Source: Hyphomicrobiales bacterium (lineage in GTDB: Bacteria; Pseudomonadota; Alphaproteobacteria; Rhizobiales; Rhizobiaceae). From it: DNA of 64,000 nt. The stretch's first letter is position 1. The number at the start of each line of letters is the position of its first letter. Made by a program: the position numbers and the translations under genes. Positions 28,281-37,321 of the stretch are shown piece by piece. The notes below the pieces were generated by a model. It worked only from the letters and a program-made list of their open reading frames with translations, was not told the origin of the DNA and ran no database searches. The stretch covers positions 62,001 through 126,000 of the forward strand of contig UCNG01000001.1 of assembly GCA_900473915.1 (NCBI GenBank). The letters are read 5' to 3'.

Positions 28281-28933
28281 ATAAATGCCCAGACGGTCGT
28301 GCGCTTGACTTCCGCGTCTTCCAGGGCGCGGGTCACGGGCACCGTGTAGACGGCAAGCTGTTGCAGCTTGTCCTTGGGCAGATAGGCGCGGCCCGGATCA
28401 CCCACGATGATGCAGGCGCCGCGTTGGCTAAGCTTCGAAAACCAGGGAATAAGCCGCTCGGCGAGCGGCTTTTCATAAAAGACATCGCCTGCCAGAACCA
28501 CATCCCAGCCGGCATCGCGCCCGATGAGGTCATCCAAAGAGGGGGAAACCGCCACGCCATTGGCCTCAGCATTGAGTTCGATGGCGGGGCCCGCGAAGGG
28601 ATCGATGTCAGAAGCCAGCACGCTTGATGCGCCTGCCCGCATGGCGGCAATGGCGACAAGGCCGGAACCCGATGCAAAATCCAGCACCGTCTGGTCCTTC
28701 ACCGTTTCGGGATGATCCAGAATATAGCGCGCCACACCCTGACCGCCCGCCCATGCGAAAGCCCAGAAGGGCGGCGGAAGGCCGATCGTGGCGAGCTCTT
28801 CCTCCGTCTTGTGCCAGAGGTCGTGGGCTTCATCGGCCAGATGAAGGCGAATTTCGGGCACATGCGGCGGCGCCTGCAGACTGGTGTTGGCCAGAATGAA
28901 ATCGCGCGCGCTTTTATGGGCCGGATCGAGCAT
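28277..28933 (-). CDS. Class I methyltransferase, ETFB lysine methyltransferase-like
   Basis: The 218-residue protein is a seven-strand SAM methyltransferase. Motif I is LDFASGSGLVAIAAMRAGA near residues 84-102, the acidic ribose ligand lies in ASDIDPFA, and the post-motif is DVVLAGDVFYEKPLA. The sequence PPFWAFAWAGGQGVARYILD near 55-74 is typical of the METTL20 group, which methylates lysines of the electron-transfer flavoprotein beta subunit; bacterial members exist. It is the last gene of the tsaD-gpsA-YciI-EVE run. etfB, its possible substrate, lies about 35 kb away in this window. Confidence 0.75.
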   Translation of the reverse strand: MLDPAHKSARDFILANTSLQAPPHVPEIRLHLADEAHDLWHKTEEELATIGLPPPFWAFAWAGGQGVARYILDHPETVKDQTVLDFASGSGLVAIAAMRAGASSVLASDIDPFAGPAIELNAEANGVAVSPSLDDLIGRDAGWDVVLAGDVFYEKPLAERLIPWFSKLSQRGACIIVGDPGRAYLPKDKLQQLAVYTVPVTRALEDAEVKRTTVWAFI

Positions 28934-28941
28934 CAGATATC

Positions 28942-29370
28942 TCAGATATCTTTAACATCCAGTCCGCCCATGCGGCAGACTTCGATCCATTCATCTTCCA
29001 AGACCGGCTGTACCGAAAGACGCATCGAGGTTACGAGCGCCATTTTCTCCAGCTTCGGATTGGCCTTCACATCTTTCAGCGTCACCGGCTTCGGCATGTC
29101 GCGGACAGCCCGGATATCCACGCATTCCCAGCGCGGATCGTCCGTTGTGCTGTCATGGTGCGCCAGCGCGCAGACCTCGACGATGCCGACAACTTCCAGC
29201 CCTTCATTGGAATGGTAGAAGAAGCCCTTGTCGCCCAGTTTCATGGCGCGCATGTTGTTGCGCGCCTGATAATTGCGCACACCGTCCCACTGCTCGCCTT
29301 TTTCGCCACGGGCTTTCTGCATTTCCCATGACCATTTGAACGGTTCGGATTTGAACAGCCAGTAAGCCAT
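28942..29370 (-). CDS. EVE domain protein (THYN1-like)
   Basis: The 142-residue EVE domain, related to PUA/YTH folds, binds modified bases in RNA or DNA. The start MAYWLFKSEPFKWSWE and GVRNYQARNNMRAMKLGDKG and FFYHSNEGLEVVGIVEV blocks are diagnostic and place the base-binding pocket in the conserved region. The cellular target in alphaproteobacteria is not known. It lies 12 bases after the YciI-like gene and nine before the methyltransferase gene, inside a tight minus-strand operon. Confidence 0.9.
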   Translation of the reverse strand: MAYWLFKSEPFKWSWEMQKARGEKGEQWDGVRNYQARNNMRAMKLGDKGFFYHSNEGLEVVGIVEVCALAHHDSTTDDPRWECVDIRAVRDMPKPVTLKDVKANPKLEKMALVTSMRLSVQPVLEDEWIEVCRMGGLDVKDI

Positions 29371-29382
29371 CAGTCACAAGCC

Positions 29383-29673
29383 TCAAGCGTTAGCCGGATT
29401 GTTGATCACCCAGTTCCACGGACGCACGGTCACGCTGTCGAACAGGCCCGCCAGCGCGTAGGGATCGTTGGCGGCGATCTCTTCTGCTTCGGCCTTGTCG
29501 GCGGCTTCGACAACGACCAGGCTGCCATTCGGCTTGCCGTCTTCACCAAGGAAGGGCCCTGCAAATTTCAGCCCGTCGCCAAGACCCTTGAGATAGTCGA
29601 GATGCGCAGGGCGCGTATCGAGGCGCACTTGCAGGTGGTCCGGCTTGTCGTTGCACAGAAGAGCAAAAAGCAT
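29383..29673 (-). CDS. YciI-like protein
   Basis: A small dimeric alpha-beta barrel protein of 96 residues. The conserved His in TRPAHLDYLKGLGD near residue 25 and Asp in ANDPYALAGLFDSVTVRPW near 75 match the YciI family; in one fused relative this pair takes part in dehalogenase-type chemistry. The function here is unknown. The start was set at ATG after AAAGGAT, two codons inside the longest reading frame. It sits between gpsA and the EVE gene, an order common in Rhizobiales. Confidence 0.85.
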   Translation of the reverse strand: MLFALLCNDKPDHLQVRLDTRPAHLDYLKGLGDGLKFAGPFLGEDGKPNGSLVVVEAADKAEAEEIAANDPYALAGLFDSVTVRPWNWVINNPANA

Positions 29674-29693
29674 CGTCAATTATCCTTTCCGTT

Positions 29694-29744
29694 GAGCATG
29701 ATCTTGTCCGAAAACCGGTTCCCGCTTTTCGGGATCACGCTCTA
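29694..29744. repeat. Rhizobiales-type ~50-bp palindromic repeat
   Basis: GAGCATGATC at one end pairs with GATCACGCTC at the other, and inside it GAAAACCGG faces CCCGCTTTTCGGG. Repeats of this form (GAGCATGATC...CCGAAAA...) are scattered through many Rhizobiales genomes. This copy directly follows gpsA, and its TAGAGC end provides the gpsA stop codon. Confidence 0.7.
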
Positions 29745-30722
29745 ATCTTCGGTCTTGAGTGGTCGGGTGAGCAGAGCCGTCACGGCTTCGTCAATGGTGA
29801 TGGTGCCATCCAGCAGCGCTCCCGTCGCATCGATGATGGGGGCGGAGATGGCGTGTTTGCGGCATAATTCGGCGGCGATCGGCGCGGTGGCCACGCCTTC
29901 GGCAAGCGGGCGGTTGGTGAGGTCTTCGCCTCGTCCAAGCGCCAGCCCGTAGGAATAATTACGCGACTGCGACGAAGAGCAGGTCAGCATCAGGTCGCCG
30001 AGGCCGGAAAGGCCCATGATGGTTTCGGGTTTCGCCCCCATGGCCTGACCGATGCGGCGGAGTTCCGCAAATCCGCGCGTGACGAGAGCCGCCTGTGCGC
30101 TGGCGCCAAAGCCGCGCCCGACGGCGGCACCAGCGGCAATGGCAAGGACATTTTTCAAGGCACCGCCAATTTCGACGCCTTTAAGGTCGGTCGTCGAATA
30201 GCAACGGAAAGCCGGCCCGGATAGAAGCGCTGCGAGCTGATCGGCAGTTGGGGCGTCCTCGCAGGCAACGGTCACGGCGGTCGGAAGCCCTCTGGCGACG
30301 TCTGTTGCAAAACTTGGACCGGATAGCGCCGCAATCCGGTGGTTCGGCAGAACTTCCGCCACGACCTCCGACATCAGCCGCCCGGTGTTGCGTTCTATCC
30401 CCTTGGCGCAAAGCACCACGGGCGCGCGTTGCGCAATGAAGTCGGACAGTTGCGAAAGTCCGGCACGCATGGCCTGCGCGGGGATGACGGCCAGAACGGC
30501 ATCAGCACCCTCCACGACAGCCGCCGCATCCGTGCTTGCATGAATAGCGTCGGGAAGCACGATTTCGCCCAGATAACGCGGATTGCGGTGGGTCCGGTTG
30601 ATGGCCTCGACCGTTTCGTCATCGCGGGCGTAGAGCCATGTGTCATGGCCGCTGTTGCATGCCATGGCAGCAAGGGCAGTGCCCCAGGCACCGCCGCCCA
30701 GAATGGCAATTTTCGTGCTCAT
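29742..30722 (-). CDS. gpsA: Glycerol-3-phosphate dehydrogenase [NAD(P)+]
   Basis: GpsA reduces dihydroxyacetone phosphate to sn-glycerol 3-phosphate for phospholipid synthesis. The 326-residue protein has the nucleotide motif GGGAWGTA (9-16), the catalytic Lys in [17 protein letters not shown] near 187-203 and the [14 protein letters not shown] substrate-site block near 240. Its start codon overlaps the end of tsaD by four bases, so the two are translationally coupled. The stop codon TAG lies in the adjacent repeat. Confidence 0.96.
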   Translation of the reverse strand: MSTKIAILGGGAWGTALAAMACNSGHDTWLYARDDETVEAINRTHRNPRYLGEIVLPDAIHASTDAAAVVEGADAVLAVIPAQAMRAGLSQLSDFIAQRAPVVLCAKGIERNTGRLMSEVVAEVLPNHRIAALSGPSFATDVARGLPTAVTVACEDAPTADQLAALLSGPAFRCYSTTDLKGVEIGGALKNVLAIAAGAAVGRGFGASAQAALVTRGFAELRRIGQAMGAKPETIMGLSGLGDLMLTCSSSQSRNYSYGLALGRGEDLTNRPLAEGVATAPIAAELCRKHAISAPIIDATGALLDGTITIDEAVTALLTRPLKTED

Positions 30723-31798
30723 GCCTTGGCTCCGCGTCGTCCGGTTCCGATCAGCGGAGCCGACTTTTCATCGAGCGGCCATCGCGAGCGGGGTGCAAGG
30801 TCGAGCTTGTCGGGCGCCTCGGTCGCGGCCCGTTCGGCGCCAGCCCAGGCGATCATCGCGGCATTGTCGGTACACAGATCAAGCGGTGGAGCGACAAAGC
30901 TGAAACCATGCCGGGCGCATAGGGTTTCGAGCGCGGCGCGCAGGGTCTTGTTGGCGGCAACCCCGCCAGCGACAACGAGCGCCGGTGTTTCGCAATCGGG
31001 GAATTCATTCTTGAAGCGTTCAAGCGAACGACCCACCCGGTCGGACAGCGTGTCGGCGACCGCAGCTTGAAAAGAGGCGCACATATCGGCCACGTCCTGA
31101 TCCGACAAGGGAACAAGTTCGGTTGCCGTCTGGCGCACTGCGGTCTTGAGACCGGAAAAGGAAAAATCGAGCCGTGCTTCGCCTTTCAATGGCCGCGGCA
31201 GCGCGAAACGCTTCTGATCGCCCTGAAGCGCCATGCGTTCGACTGCCGGGCCGCCCGGATAAGGCAGGCCCAGAAGCTTTGCGGTCTTGTCGAAAGCTTC
31301 GCCAAGTGCATCGTCAATCGTGGTGCCGAGGCGCTCATAGTCGCCAATGCCGCGCACCAGCACCATCTGCGTGTGACCGCCGGAAACGAGCAGCAGCAGA
31401 TAGGGAAAAGGCAGGTCATCGGTCAGCCGCGCCGTCAAGGCATGGCCCTCCAGATGATTGACGGCATAAAACGGCTTCTGAGCCGCCATGGCCAGCGCCT
31501 TGGCGGTCATCAGCCCGACGATCAGCCCACCGATCAGTCCCGGCCCTGCCGTGGCGGCGACGGCATCGACGTCGGCAAGTTTCATGTCGGCGTCGTCCAG
31601 CGCGCGGGCCACCAGCCGGTCCAGCGCTTCGACATGGGCGCGCGCGGCGATCTCCGGCACCACCCCACCATAGGGTTCGTGCTCGGCGATCTGGCTCAGA
31701 ACCACATTGGACAATATCCGTCCTTCGCCTTGATCGTCCCGTTCGACGATTGCGGCGGCTGTTTCGTCGCAACTTGTTTCTATTCCAAGAATGCGCAT
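30719..31798 (-). CDS. tsaD: tRNA N6-adenosine threonylcarbamoyltransferase
   Basis: TsaD transfers threonylcarbamoyl to A37 of ANN-decoding tRNAs with TsaB, TsaC and TsaE. The 359-residue protein has [18 protein letters not shown] at its start, the metal-binding HLEGH (His115 and His119) and the [10 protein letters not shown] block near 285. The C-terminal [12 protein letters not shown] segment carries a further metal ligand. It heads the minus-strand operon with gpsA, the YciI-like, EVE and methyltransferase genes, and diverges from hemC across 64 bp. The pairing of tsaD with hemC is typical of Rhizobiales. Confidence 0.97.
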   Translation of the reverse strand: MRILGIETSCDETAAAIVERDDQGEGRILSNVVLSQIAEHEPYGGVVPEIAARAHVEALDRLVARALDDADMKLADVDAVAATAGPGLIGGLIVGLMTAKALAMAAQKPFYAVNHLEGHALTARLTDDLPFPYLLLLVSGGHTQMVLVRGIGDYERLGTTIDDALGEAFDKTAKLLGLPYPGGPAVERMALQGDQKRFALPRPLKGEARLDFSFSGLKTAVRQTATELVPLSDQDVADMCASFQAAVADTLSDRVGRSLERFKNEFPDCETPALVVAGGVAANKTLRAALETLCARHGFSFVAPPLDLCTDNAAMIAWAGAERAATEAPDKLDLAPRSRWPLDEKSAPLIGTGRRGAKA

Positions 31799-31862
31799 TT
31801 GCGGTTAGACCCTGCCTGTCTCATAATTCATTTGAAAAATCCGGTACCATGGACGGCGCAAT

Positions 31863-32807
31863 ATGCAAACAGCATCCTTGAAGAATGGCACGTTGAAGAT
31901 AGGCACGCGAGGCAGCAAACTTGCTCTCGCCCAGGCTTACGAGACGCGTCGCCGCCTGATGGAGGCGCATGGTCTTCCGGAAGAAGCCATCGAAATCATT
32001 CCCATGTCGACGGCAGGTGACCGCATTCAGGATCGCGCGCTTTCCGAGATCGGCGGCAAGGGGCTTTTTACCGAGGAGATCGAACAGGCGCTGACAGACG
32101 GCCGAATCGATCTCGCCGTCCATTCCACCAAGGATATGCCGACGGTTCTGCCCGATGGTCTTCATCTTTCCGTTTTTCTTGAGCGCGAAGACCCCAGCGA
32201 TGCCTTTATCGGCCGCACGGCCTCCCGCCTTCTCGATCTGCCGCAGGGAGCGACGGTCGGATCGTCATCCTTGCGTCGCCAGGCCTTGATCCGCCGCCTT
32301 CGTCCAGACATTCAAGTGGTGATTTTCCGCGGCAATGTCGATACCCGCCTGCGCAAGCTGGAAGCCGGGGAAGTCGACGGGACGTTTCTCGCCTGTGCAG
32401 GATTGCGGCGTCTGGGCCTTGGCGATGTCATTACCGATCTGGCCGATCTGGATAGTTTCCCGCCCGCGCCGGGACAAGGCGCCATCGGGATCGAAACCCG
32501 TATCGGCGATACGCGCATCGATGCGCTGCTGGCCCCGCTTGCGCACCGCGAAACAGGCATAGCGCTTGCTTGCGAACGGGCGTTTCTGGCTGCGCTTGAC
32601 GGTTCCTGCCGCACACCGATCGCCGGGCTTGCCACGGTCAACGGCGATACGGTTTCATTCCACGGCATGATCTTGAAGCCGGATGGGACTGAGGCGCATG
32701 AGATAAGGGCCGAGGGACCGACATCGAATGCTGCCGCACTCGGCACGGACGCAGCAGAGCAGTTGCGCGCGAAGGCCGGTCCCAAATTCTTCGAGGGCTG
32801 GGAGTAG
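31863..32807 (+). CDS. hemC: Porphobilinogen deaminase (hydroxymethylbilane synthase)
   Basis: HemC joins four porphobilinogens into hydroxymethylbilane for heme and cobalamin. The 314-residue enzyme has [14 protein letters not shown] near residue 10, the HSTKDMPT segment with the catalytic Asp near 90, GSSSLRRQA near 132, and Cys249 in [10 protein letters not shown], which anchors the dipyrromethane cofactor. It opens the hemC-hemD-Mic60-HemY cluster and is followed by hemD after two bases. Confidence 0.97.
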   Translation: MQTASLKNGTLKIGTRGSKLALAQAYETRRRLMEAHGLPEEAIEIIPMSTAGDRIQDRALSEIGGKGLFTEEIEQALTDGRIDLAVHSTKDMPTVLPDGLHLSVFLEREDPSDAFIGRTASRLLDLPQGATVGSSSLRRQALIRRLRPDIQVVIFRGNVDTRLRKLEAGEVDGTFLACAGLRRLGLGDVITDLADLDSFPPAPGQGAIGIETRIGDTRIDALLAPLAHRETGIALACERAFLAALDGSCRTPIAGLATVNGDTVSFHGMILKPDGTEAHEIRAEGPTSNAAALGTDAAEQLRAKAGPKFFEGWE

Positions 32808-32809
32808 AT

Positions 32810-33544
32810 TTGGCGGGGCGAGCACACATCGCATCTCTTGGCCGGGTTCTGGTGACGCGGCCGCAACCGGCAGGCGCCCGGACCGCCGCGAGACTGGCGT
32901 CGAAAGGCTATGAGCCGGTTTTGCTTCCGCTGAGCCGGACCATTGCGCTTTCTTTTGCTGTGCCCGTCGGCCCCTTTGCGGCTTTGACAGTGACAAGCGC
33001 GAATGCCTTTCACCACATGGACATGGAACAGCTGAAGCCGTTTCTTGACCTGCCGCTCTTTGCCGTGGGGCAGGGAACGGCGCAGGCGGCACGGAAGGCT
33101 GGTTTCGGCTGCGTGATCGATGGCGGCGGCGATGCTGTTCGGCTTGCAGCGACCATGCAGCGCGAACTTCCCGAACAATCTCGTGTTCTCTATCTCGCCG
33201 GGCGGGTGCGTCAGCCGGTTTTCGAAGACGAGATGCGGGCCGCGAAACTCGATATGCATGTTGTCGATGTCTACGATACCGAAACGATTGTTTACACGGC
33301 TGCGTCACTTCAAACCGCGCTGGGCGACACGCCTTTTGCCGCAGTCATGCTTTATTCCGGTGTTGCGGCGATGAGCTTTGTGGATGCGATGCGCGAAATC
33401 GAGCCGCCCATTGATGCGAAAACGCGGTTTTTGTGTATTTCCGGCCGTGTGGCTGACCGTTTGCCGCCCAACTGGAGGGCAAATGCCCTTGTTGCGGACC
33501 ATCCTGATGAAGAAGGGCTTTTCCGGCTGTTTGCCAAACTTTGA
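32810..33544 (+). CDS. hemD: Uroporphyrinogen-III synthase
   Basis: HemD cyclises hydroxymethylbilane with inversion of ring D. The 244-residue protein shows low overall conservation, as usual for HemD. VLVTRPQPAGARTAARLASK near residue 14, LTVTSANAFHH near 59 and the tyrosine-containing VMLYSGVAAMSFVDAM block near 180 fit the two-lobed fold. The start is TTG, supported by GGGAG six bases upstream inside the hemC end. Its position between hemC and the Mic60 gene supports the call. Confidence 0.88.
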   Translation: MAGRAHIASLGRVLVTRPQPAGARTAARLASKGYEPVLLPLSRTIALSFAVPVGPFAALTVTSANAFHHMDMEQLKPFLDLPLFAVGQGTAQAARKAGFGCVIDGGGDAVRLAATMQRELPEQSRVLYLAGRVRQPVFEDEMRAAKLDMHVVDVYDTETIVYTAASLQTALGDTPFAAVMLYSGVAAMSFVDAMREIEPPIDAKTRFLCISGRVADRLPPNWRANALVADHPDEEGLFRLFAKL

Positions 33545-33627
33545 CTCATTTTGGCGCAACCTTCCTTCATCTGGCGATTTTATCTGATAGAGTTTGAGTC
33601 AACCAATCGGCACTTTCGAGAGGATCC

Positions 33628-34989
33628 ATGGCGAAACCCGGCACTCCGCGACATTCCAAACCGGCCCGTAATCCTGTGACGATCAATCTCGATCCATCGG
33701 ACGTGAAGCGGGTTGACGAACCGGCGAAAGTGACGCCTGACGCGGAGCCGGTAGGGAGCTTTTCAAAACCGGAAAACTCAAAGCCGGAAGCCGCGAAGCC
33801 AGCGGCTTCGCCCAAACCGGAAGCAACAACTGTAGAAAAGATCGTGAAAACGGAAAAGCCGGAAAGTACGGCATATGCCAAACCGCCCTTTACGTCGGGT
33901 GTGAAACCGGAAACCCAGCAGCCAACGCAAAAAAGCGGTGCGGGCGCGTCGCATCTTCTGGCTGGTATTGCTGGCGGCGTGATCGGCCTCGGTGGTCTGC
34001 TGGCGCTGCAATGGGGCAATGTCGTCCCTTCTCCCGGCGCGAAAGTGACGGCGGAACAGCTGGCGCATATGGAACAGCAGATCGCCGATCTGCGCAGCAA
34101 TCCAGCGCCTGCGCCGCTTGACGATGCAAGCCGTGCACAGCTTGCGGCGCTGGAAAAGAATGTTCAGGCGGCTGAGATCAAGGCAGAGGCAGTCGCGGGA
34201 TCTTTTGCCGATCTTCAACAGCAAGTGGCGGCCTTACCGAAGGAAGCCGGGCAGCAGGCAGTAGCCGATACCTCCGCCCTGTCCGAACGGCTCGATGCGC
34301 TGGAAAGCAAGCTTTCGGCGGCACAGAGCCGGGCCGAGGAGGCAACAGCCGGAGTGACGGGGAACAGCGGCACGATTTCATCGCTCGAATCGAAACTGAC
34401 CTCCTTGCAGGAAAAGGTCAGTGAGGCTTCACGCCAGCCCGACGCGACGGCGCTCATCGCAGCGAATGCGCTGAAAACGGCGATTGATCGGGGCGGTTCG
34501 TTCAAGGCGGAACTGGACACTTACGCGTCGGTCGTGCCGGATGAGGCGTCCATTGAACAGTTGCGTGCTCATGCCGATAAGGGCGTTCCGACTGTCGCCG
34601 ACCTGAATGCGTGGTTCGGTGCCGTCGCAAACCGGATTGTCGCGACGGAGAACAAGCTGCCTGCCGACGCCGGAATTTGGGATCAGCTTGTCGCCAGCGC
34701 CAAAGGATTGGTGAGCGTGCGCCCGGTGGCCGGCAATGTTAGCGGAACTGGCGTCGGACCAACCACCGCCCGTATGGAAGCGGCTCTTCAGGCCGGCGAT
34801 CTGGAGCGCGCGCTCAGCGAATGGGAACAGCTGCCTGCCGATGCCAAGGCGACCTCGCGGGAATTTGCTGATCAGATGCGAGCGCGGCGGGATGCCGATG
34901 TGCTGGTGCAGCGGCTTGTTGCGGACAGTCTGAAACCCAGAGCATCCACGGGCGAGACGGGCGGGGCCGCGGCCTCTTCCGGTCAATAG
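33628..34989 (+). CDS. Alphaproteobacterial Mic60/mitofilin homolog
   Basis: The 453-residue protein has a Pro/Lys-rich N-terminus (1-105), one transmembrane helix (about 110-130; HLLAGIAGGVIGLGGLLALQ), a coiled coil rich in Ala, Glu, Gln and Lys (about 145-275) and a C-terminal mitofilin-like helical domain (about 290-440; LERALSEWEQLPADAKA). This architecture and its place between hemD and HemY match the alphaproteobacterial Mic60, the ancestor of the mitochondrial cristae organiser. The role would be in envelope curvature and contacts to the outer membrane. Sequence conservation is modest, so the call rests on architecture plus synteny. Confidence 0.82.
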   Translation: MAKPGTPRHSKPARNPVTINLDPSDVKRVDEPAKVTPDAEPVGSFSKPENSKPEAAKPAASPKPEATTVEKIVKTEKPESTAYAKPPFTSGVKPETQQPTQKSGAGASHLLAGIAGGVIGLGGLLALQWGNVVPSPGAKVTAEQLAHMEQQIADLRSNPAPAPLDDASRAQLAALEKNVQAAEIKAEAVAGSFADLQQQVAALPKEAGQQAVADTSALSERLDALESKLSAAQSRAEEATAGVTGNSGTISSLESKLTSLQEKVSEASRQPDATALIAANALKTAIDRGGSFKAELDTYASVVPDEASIEQLRAHADKGVPTVADLNAWFGAVANRIVATENKLPADAGIWDQLVASAKGLVSVRPVAGNVSGTGVGPTTARMEAALQAGDLERALSEWEQLPADAKATSREFADQMRARRDADVLVQRLVADSLKPRASTGETGGAAASSGQ

Positions 34990-35000
34990 GAGGCAGGCCG

Positions 35001-36650
35001 ATGCTACGTGTCCTGTTTTATCTCGTCATTGTTGCTGCCCTTGGGTTCGGTTTTGCGTGGCTTGCGGACCGTCCGGGCGAGATTGATGTCACTTTCGCGG
35101 GCAACCATTACAATGTGCCGCTGATAACCGCCGTTGCGGGGATCGTTGCCCTTGTCGCGGCCATCCTCATCCTGTGGTGGCTGGTGAAAAGCATCATCCA
35201 GTCGCCATACACGCTGCGCAGGCATTTTCGCGCCCGCAAGCGCGATCGCGGCTATCAATCGCTTTCGACCGGACTGATCGCTGCTGGAGCCGGTGATGCG
35301 GAAGCAGCCCGCCGCATGACGAAACAGGCGGGCAAACTGCTCAGTTCCGACCAGGAGCCGCTGATAAAGCTTCTGGAAGCGCAGACTGCGATGCTGGAAG
35401 GACGCACGGAAGATGCCCGCAGGGGCTTTGAAGCGATGGTGGAGGACCCCGAGACACGTCTGCTCGGTCTGCGTGGCCTTTATATCGAGGCCCAGCGTGT
35501 CGGCGCCTGCGATGCTGCCCGCCATTATGCCGCAGAAGCATCCGGTCAAGCGCCACAACTCGAATGGGCTTCGTCGGCCATGATGGGGCAGCTTTGTGCC
35601 GAAGGCGACTGGGATGCGGCGTTGAAGCTTGTCGATGCGCGCAAGCAGGCGCTTGCCCATGGCAAGGATGTGGTGAAGAAGGAGCGCGCCGCGCTTTTGA
35701 CTGCCAAGGCGATGGCGATTGTCGATGTCGACCATGCGCAGGCAAAGGCCTTGGCGCTGGAAGCAAACAAGCTCGCCCCCGATCTCGTGCCTGCCGCCGT
35801 GATTGCCGCGCGCGCGCTTTTCGCCGATGGCGATGTACGGAAAGGTTCGAAAATTCTGGAAGCGGCCTGGAAACGGTTCCCGCAGCCCGACATTGCTTCG
35901 ACCTATGTCTATGCCCGATCCGGCGATACGGCTCAGGATCGTCTGAAGCGCGCGAAGCACCTCGTATCATTGCGCTCCAACACTGCCGAGGGCAGTCTCG
36001 TTCTGGCGCGGGCTGCCTATGAGGCAGGCGATTATCGCTTCGCCCGCGACAATGCCGAGCAGGTTCTGCGTGCGTCGCCGCGCGAGAGCGCCTATCTGCT
36101 GCTTGCCGATATTGAAGAAGCCGAAACCGGCGATCAGGGCAAGGTTCGTGAATGGCTGGCGCGGGCGGTCAAGGCTCCGCGCGATCCCGCCTGGACTGCC
36201 GATGGCTATGTTTCGGAACAATGGGCGCCGGTCTCGCCGGTCACCGGGCGGCTCAACAGCTTTGAGTGGAAAGTTCCGGTCGTGGAACTCGCTCCGGCCA
36301 TTGAAGCGGAAAAGCCCGAAATCAGGGGGGCGGTGGACGTAAAGCCGGTTAATCAGATTGTTCTGGCGGAGCCTGCCGTGGCGGATCTATCCTCCCCTGC
36401 GGAAAGAAGAGCGCCTGTCCGGGACGTGGTGGAAGCCGAAGTCGTTGTTCCGGCTGCCGAGCCCGTCAAACTGTCGCCTGCCACTCCGACACAAAAGGCC
36501 GGTGAGGTAAAGCCATCTGTGGCTGACGTCGTGACGGCTGACGAGGACGCAGAAGCCGCGCCGCGCCGTGCGCATATCGTTGTGGACGATCCGGGTGTCG
36601 ACGAAAGCAAGGCTCCACAAAAAGCCCAGAGCGGGTTGCGGCTTTTCTGA
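35001..36650 (+). CDS. HemY-domain tetratricopeptide inner-membrane protein
   Basis: This 549-residue protein begins with two transmembrane helices (MLRVLFYLVIVAALGFGFAW and VPLITAVAGIVALVAAILIL) of the HemY N-terminal domain, followed by helical TPR-type repeats to about residue 400. The last 130 residues are Pro/Val/Glu-rich and low in complexity. It is not the protoporphyrinogen oxidase HemY of Bacillus; the family name comes from its place beside hem genes. It follows the Mic60 homolog by 11 bases, and the two may work together in membrane organisation. Confidence 0.85.
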   Translation: MLRVLFYLVIVAALGFGFAWLADRPGEIDVTFAGNHYNVPLITAVAGIVALVAAILILWWLVKSIIQSPYTLRRHFRARKRDRGYQSLSTGLIAAGAGDAEAARRMTKQAGKLLSSDQEPLIKLLEAQTAMLEGRTEDARRGFEAMVEDPETRLLGLRGLYIEAQRVGACDAARHYAAEASGQAPQLEWASSAMMGQLCAEGDWDAALKLVDARKQALAHGKDVVKKERAALLTAKAMAIVDVDHAQAKALALEANKLAPDLVPAAVIAARALFADGDVRKGSKILEAAWKRFPQPDIASTYVYARSGDTAQDRLKRAKHLVSLRSNTAEGSLVLARAAYEAGDYRFARDNAEQVLRASPRESAYLLLADIEEAETGDQGKVREWLARAVKAPRDPAWTADGYVSEQWAPVSPVTGRLNSFEWKVPVVELAPAIEAEKPEIRGAVDVKPVNQIVLAEPAVADLSSPAERRAPVRDVVEAEVVVPAAEPVKLSPATPTQKAGEVKPSVADVVTADEDAEAAPRRAHIVVDDPGVDESKAPQKAQSGLRLF

Positions 36651-36697
36651 TCCGGGTGCTCCAATCGTTGCCGAAAAACAACGCGGTGCCTCTCTTG

Positions 36698-36731
36698 GGC
36701 GATAAACGGCTGTGCAAGACCGTTTATCGCC
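36698..36731. terminator. 12-bp perfect hairpin after the HemY-domain gene
   Basis: GGCGATAAACGG and CCGTTTATCGCC pair perfectly around a ten-base loop. No T run follows on either strand, so it may be a Rho-assisted end, an RNA-stability element or a binding site. It lies in the 179-base gap before the TerB gene, which otherwise shows no feature. Confidence 0.5.
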
Positions 36732-36829
36732 TTGCCTGACGCATTCAGCTCGTTACCTTCGATGTTGCTAACCGATATGCCGGAACCAAAATGGTGATCG
36801 GCAAGCAGTGAATGTGGCAGCGAGGTTGA

Positions 36830-37309
36830 ATGTTCGATCGTCTTCTGGATTTTTTAAAAGAACTTCCTGCAAACGGTTTTCGTGACCGCAGCGAAAAATT
36901 TTCCAATGACGATCCCAGGCTGGCTGCCGCTGCCTTGCTTTATCACATCATGGACGCCGACGGTGAAACACGGGAAAGCGAGCGCAAGAAGCTCTCTTCG
37001 GTGCTGTCGCAAAAGTATGATCTGAAAGGCGACAGCCTGAAAAGGTTGATCCGTGCTGCGGAAAAAGCTGATCAGGAAGCCGTCGACCTGTCGGATTTTA
37101 CCTCGGTTTTGAAGCGGCAGCTCGACTATCAGGCCCGGCTCGATCTGGTCGCCCTGATGTGGGACATGGTCTATGCCGATGGCAAGGTGAGTGAAGTCGA
37201 GGCGGATGTGATGTGGCGGGTTGCCGAACTCGTCGGCATTCGCGAAGACGACCGCAACGCCATTCAGGACCGCATGGACAAGGCGAACCGCAGCACGCCT
37301 GCGTCCTGA
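36830..37309 (+). CDS. TerB family (tellurite-resistance-like) protein
   Basis: The 159-residue cytosolic helical protein has the metal-binding TerB pattern: AAALLYHIMDADGETRESER near residues 34-53 and LVALMWDMVYADGKVSEVEA near 104-123. Each repeat has the acidic DADG/YADG loop. Despite the name, most single TerB proteins are not shown to confer tellurite resistance. It is monocistronic and convergent with the MFS gene, 12 bases apart. Confidence 0.85.
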   Translation: MFDRLLDFLKELPANGFRDRSEKFSNDDPRLAAAALLYHIMDADGETRESERKKLSSVLSQKYDLKGDSLKRLIRAAEKADQEAVDLSDFTSVLKRQLDYQARLDLVALMWDMVYADGKVSEVEADVMWRVAELVGIREDDRNAIQDRMDKANRSTPAS

Positions 37310-37321
37310 CGGATTGCTGGC

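Noticed and set aside
33541-33602. TTGACTCA and TGAGTCAA as a distant inverted repeat between hemD and the Mic60 gene
   Set aside because: The arms are 46 bases apart and the first overlaps the hemD stop. It is probably coincidence, although both contain GANTC.
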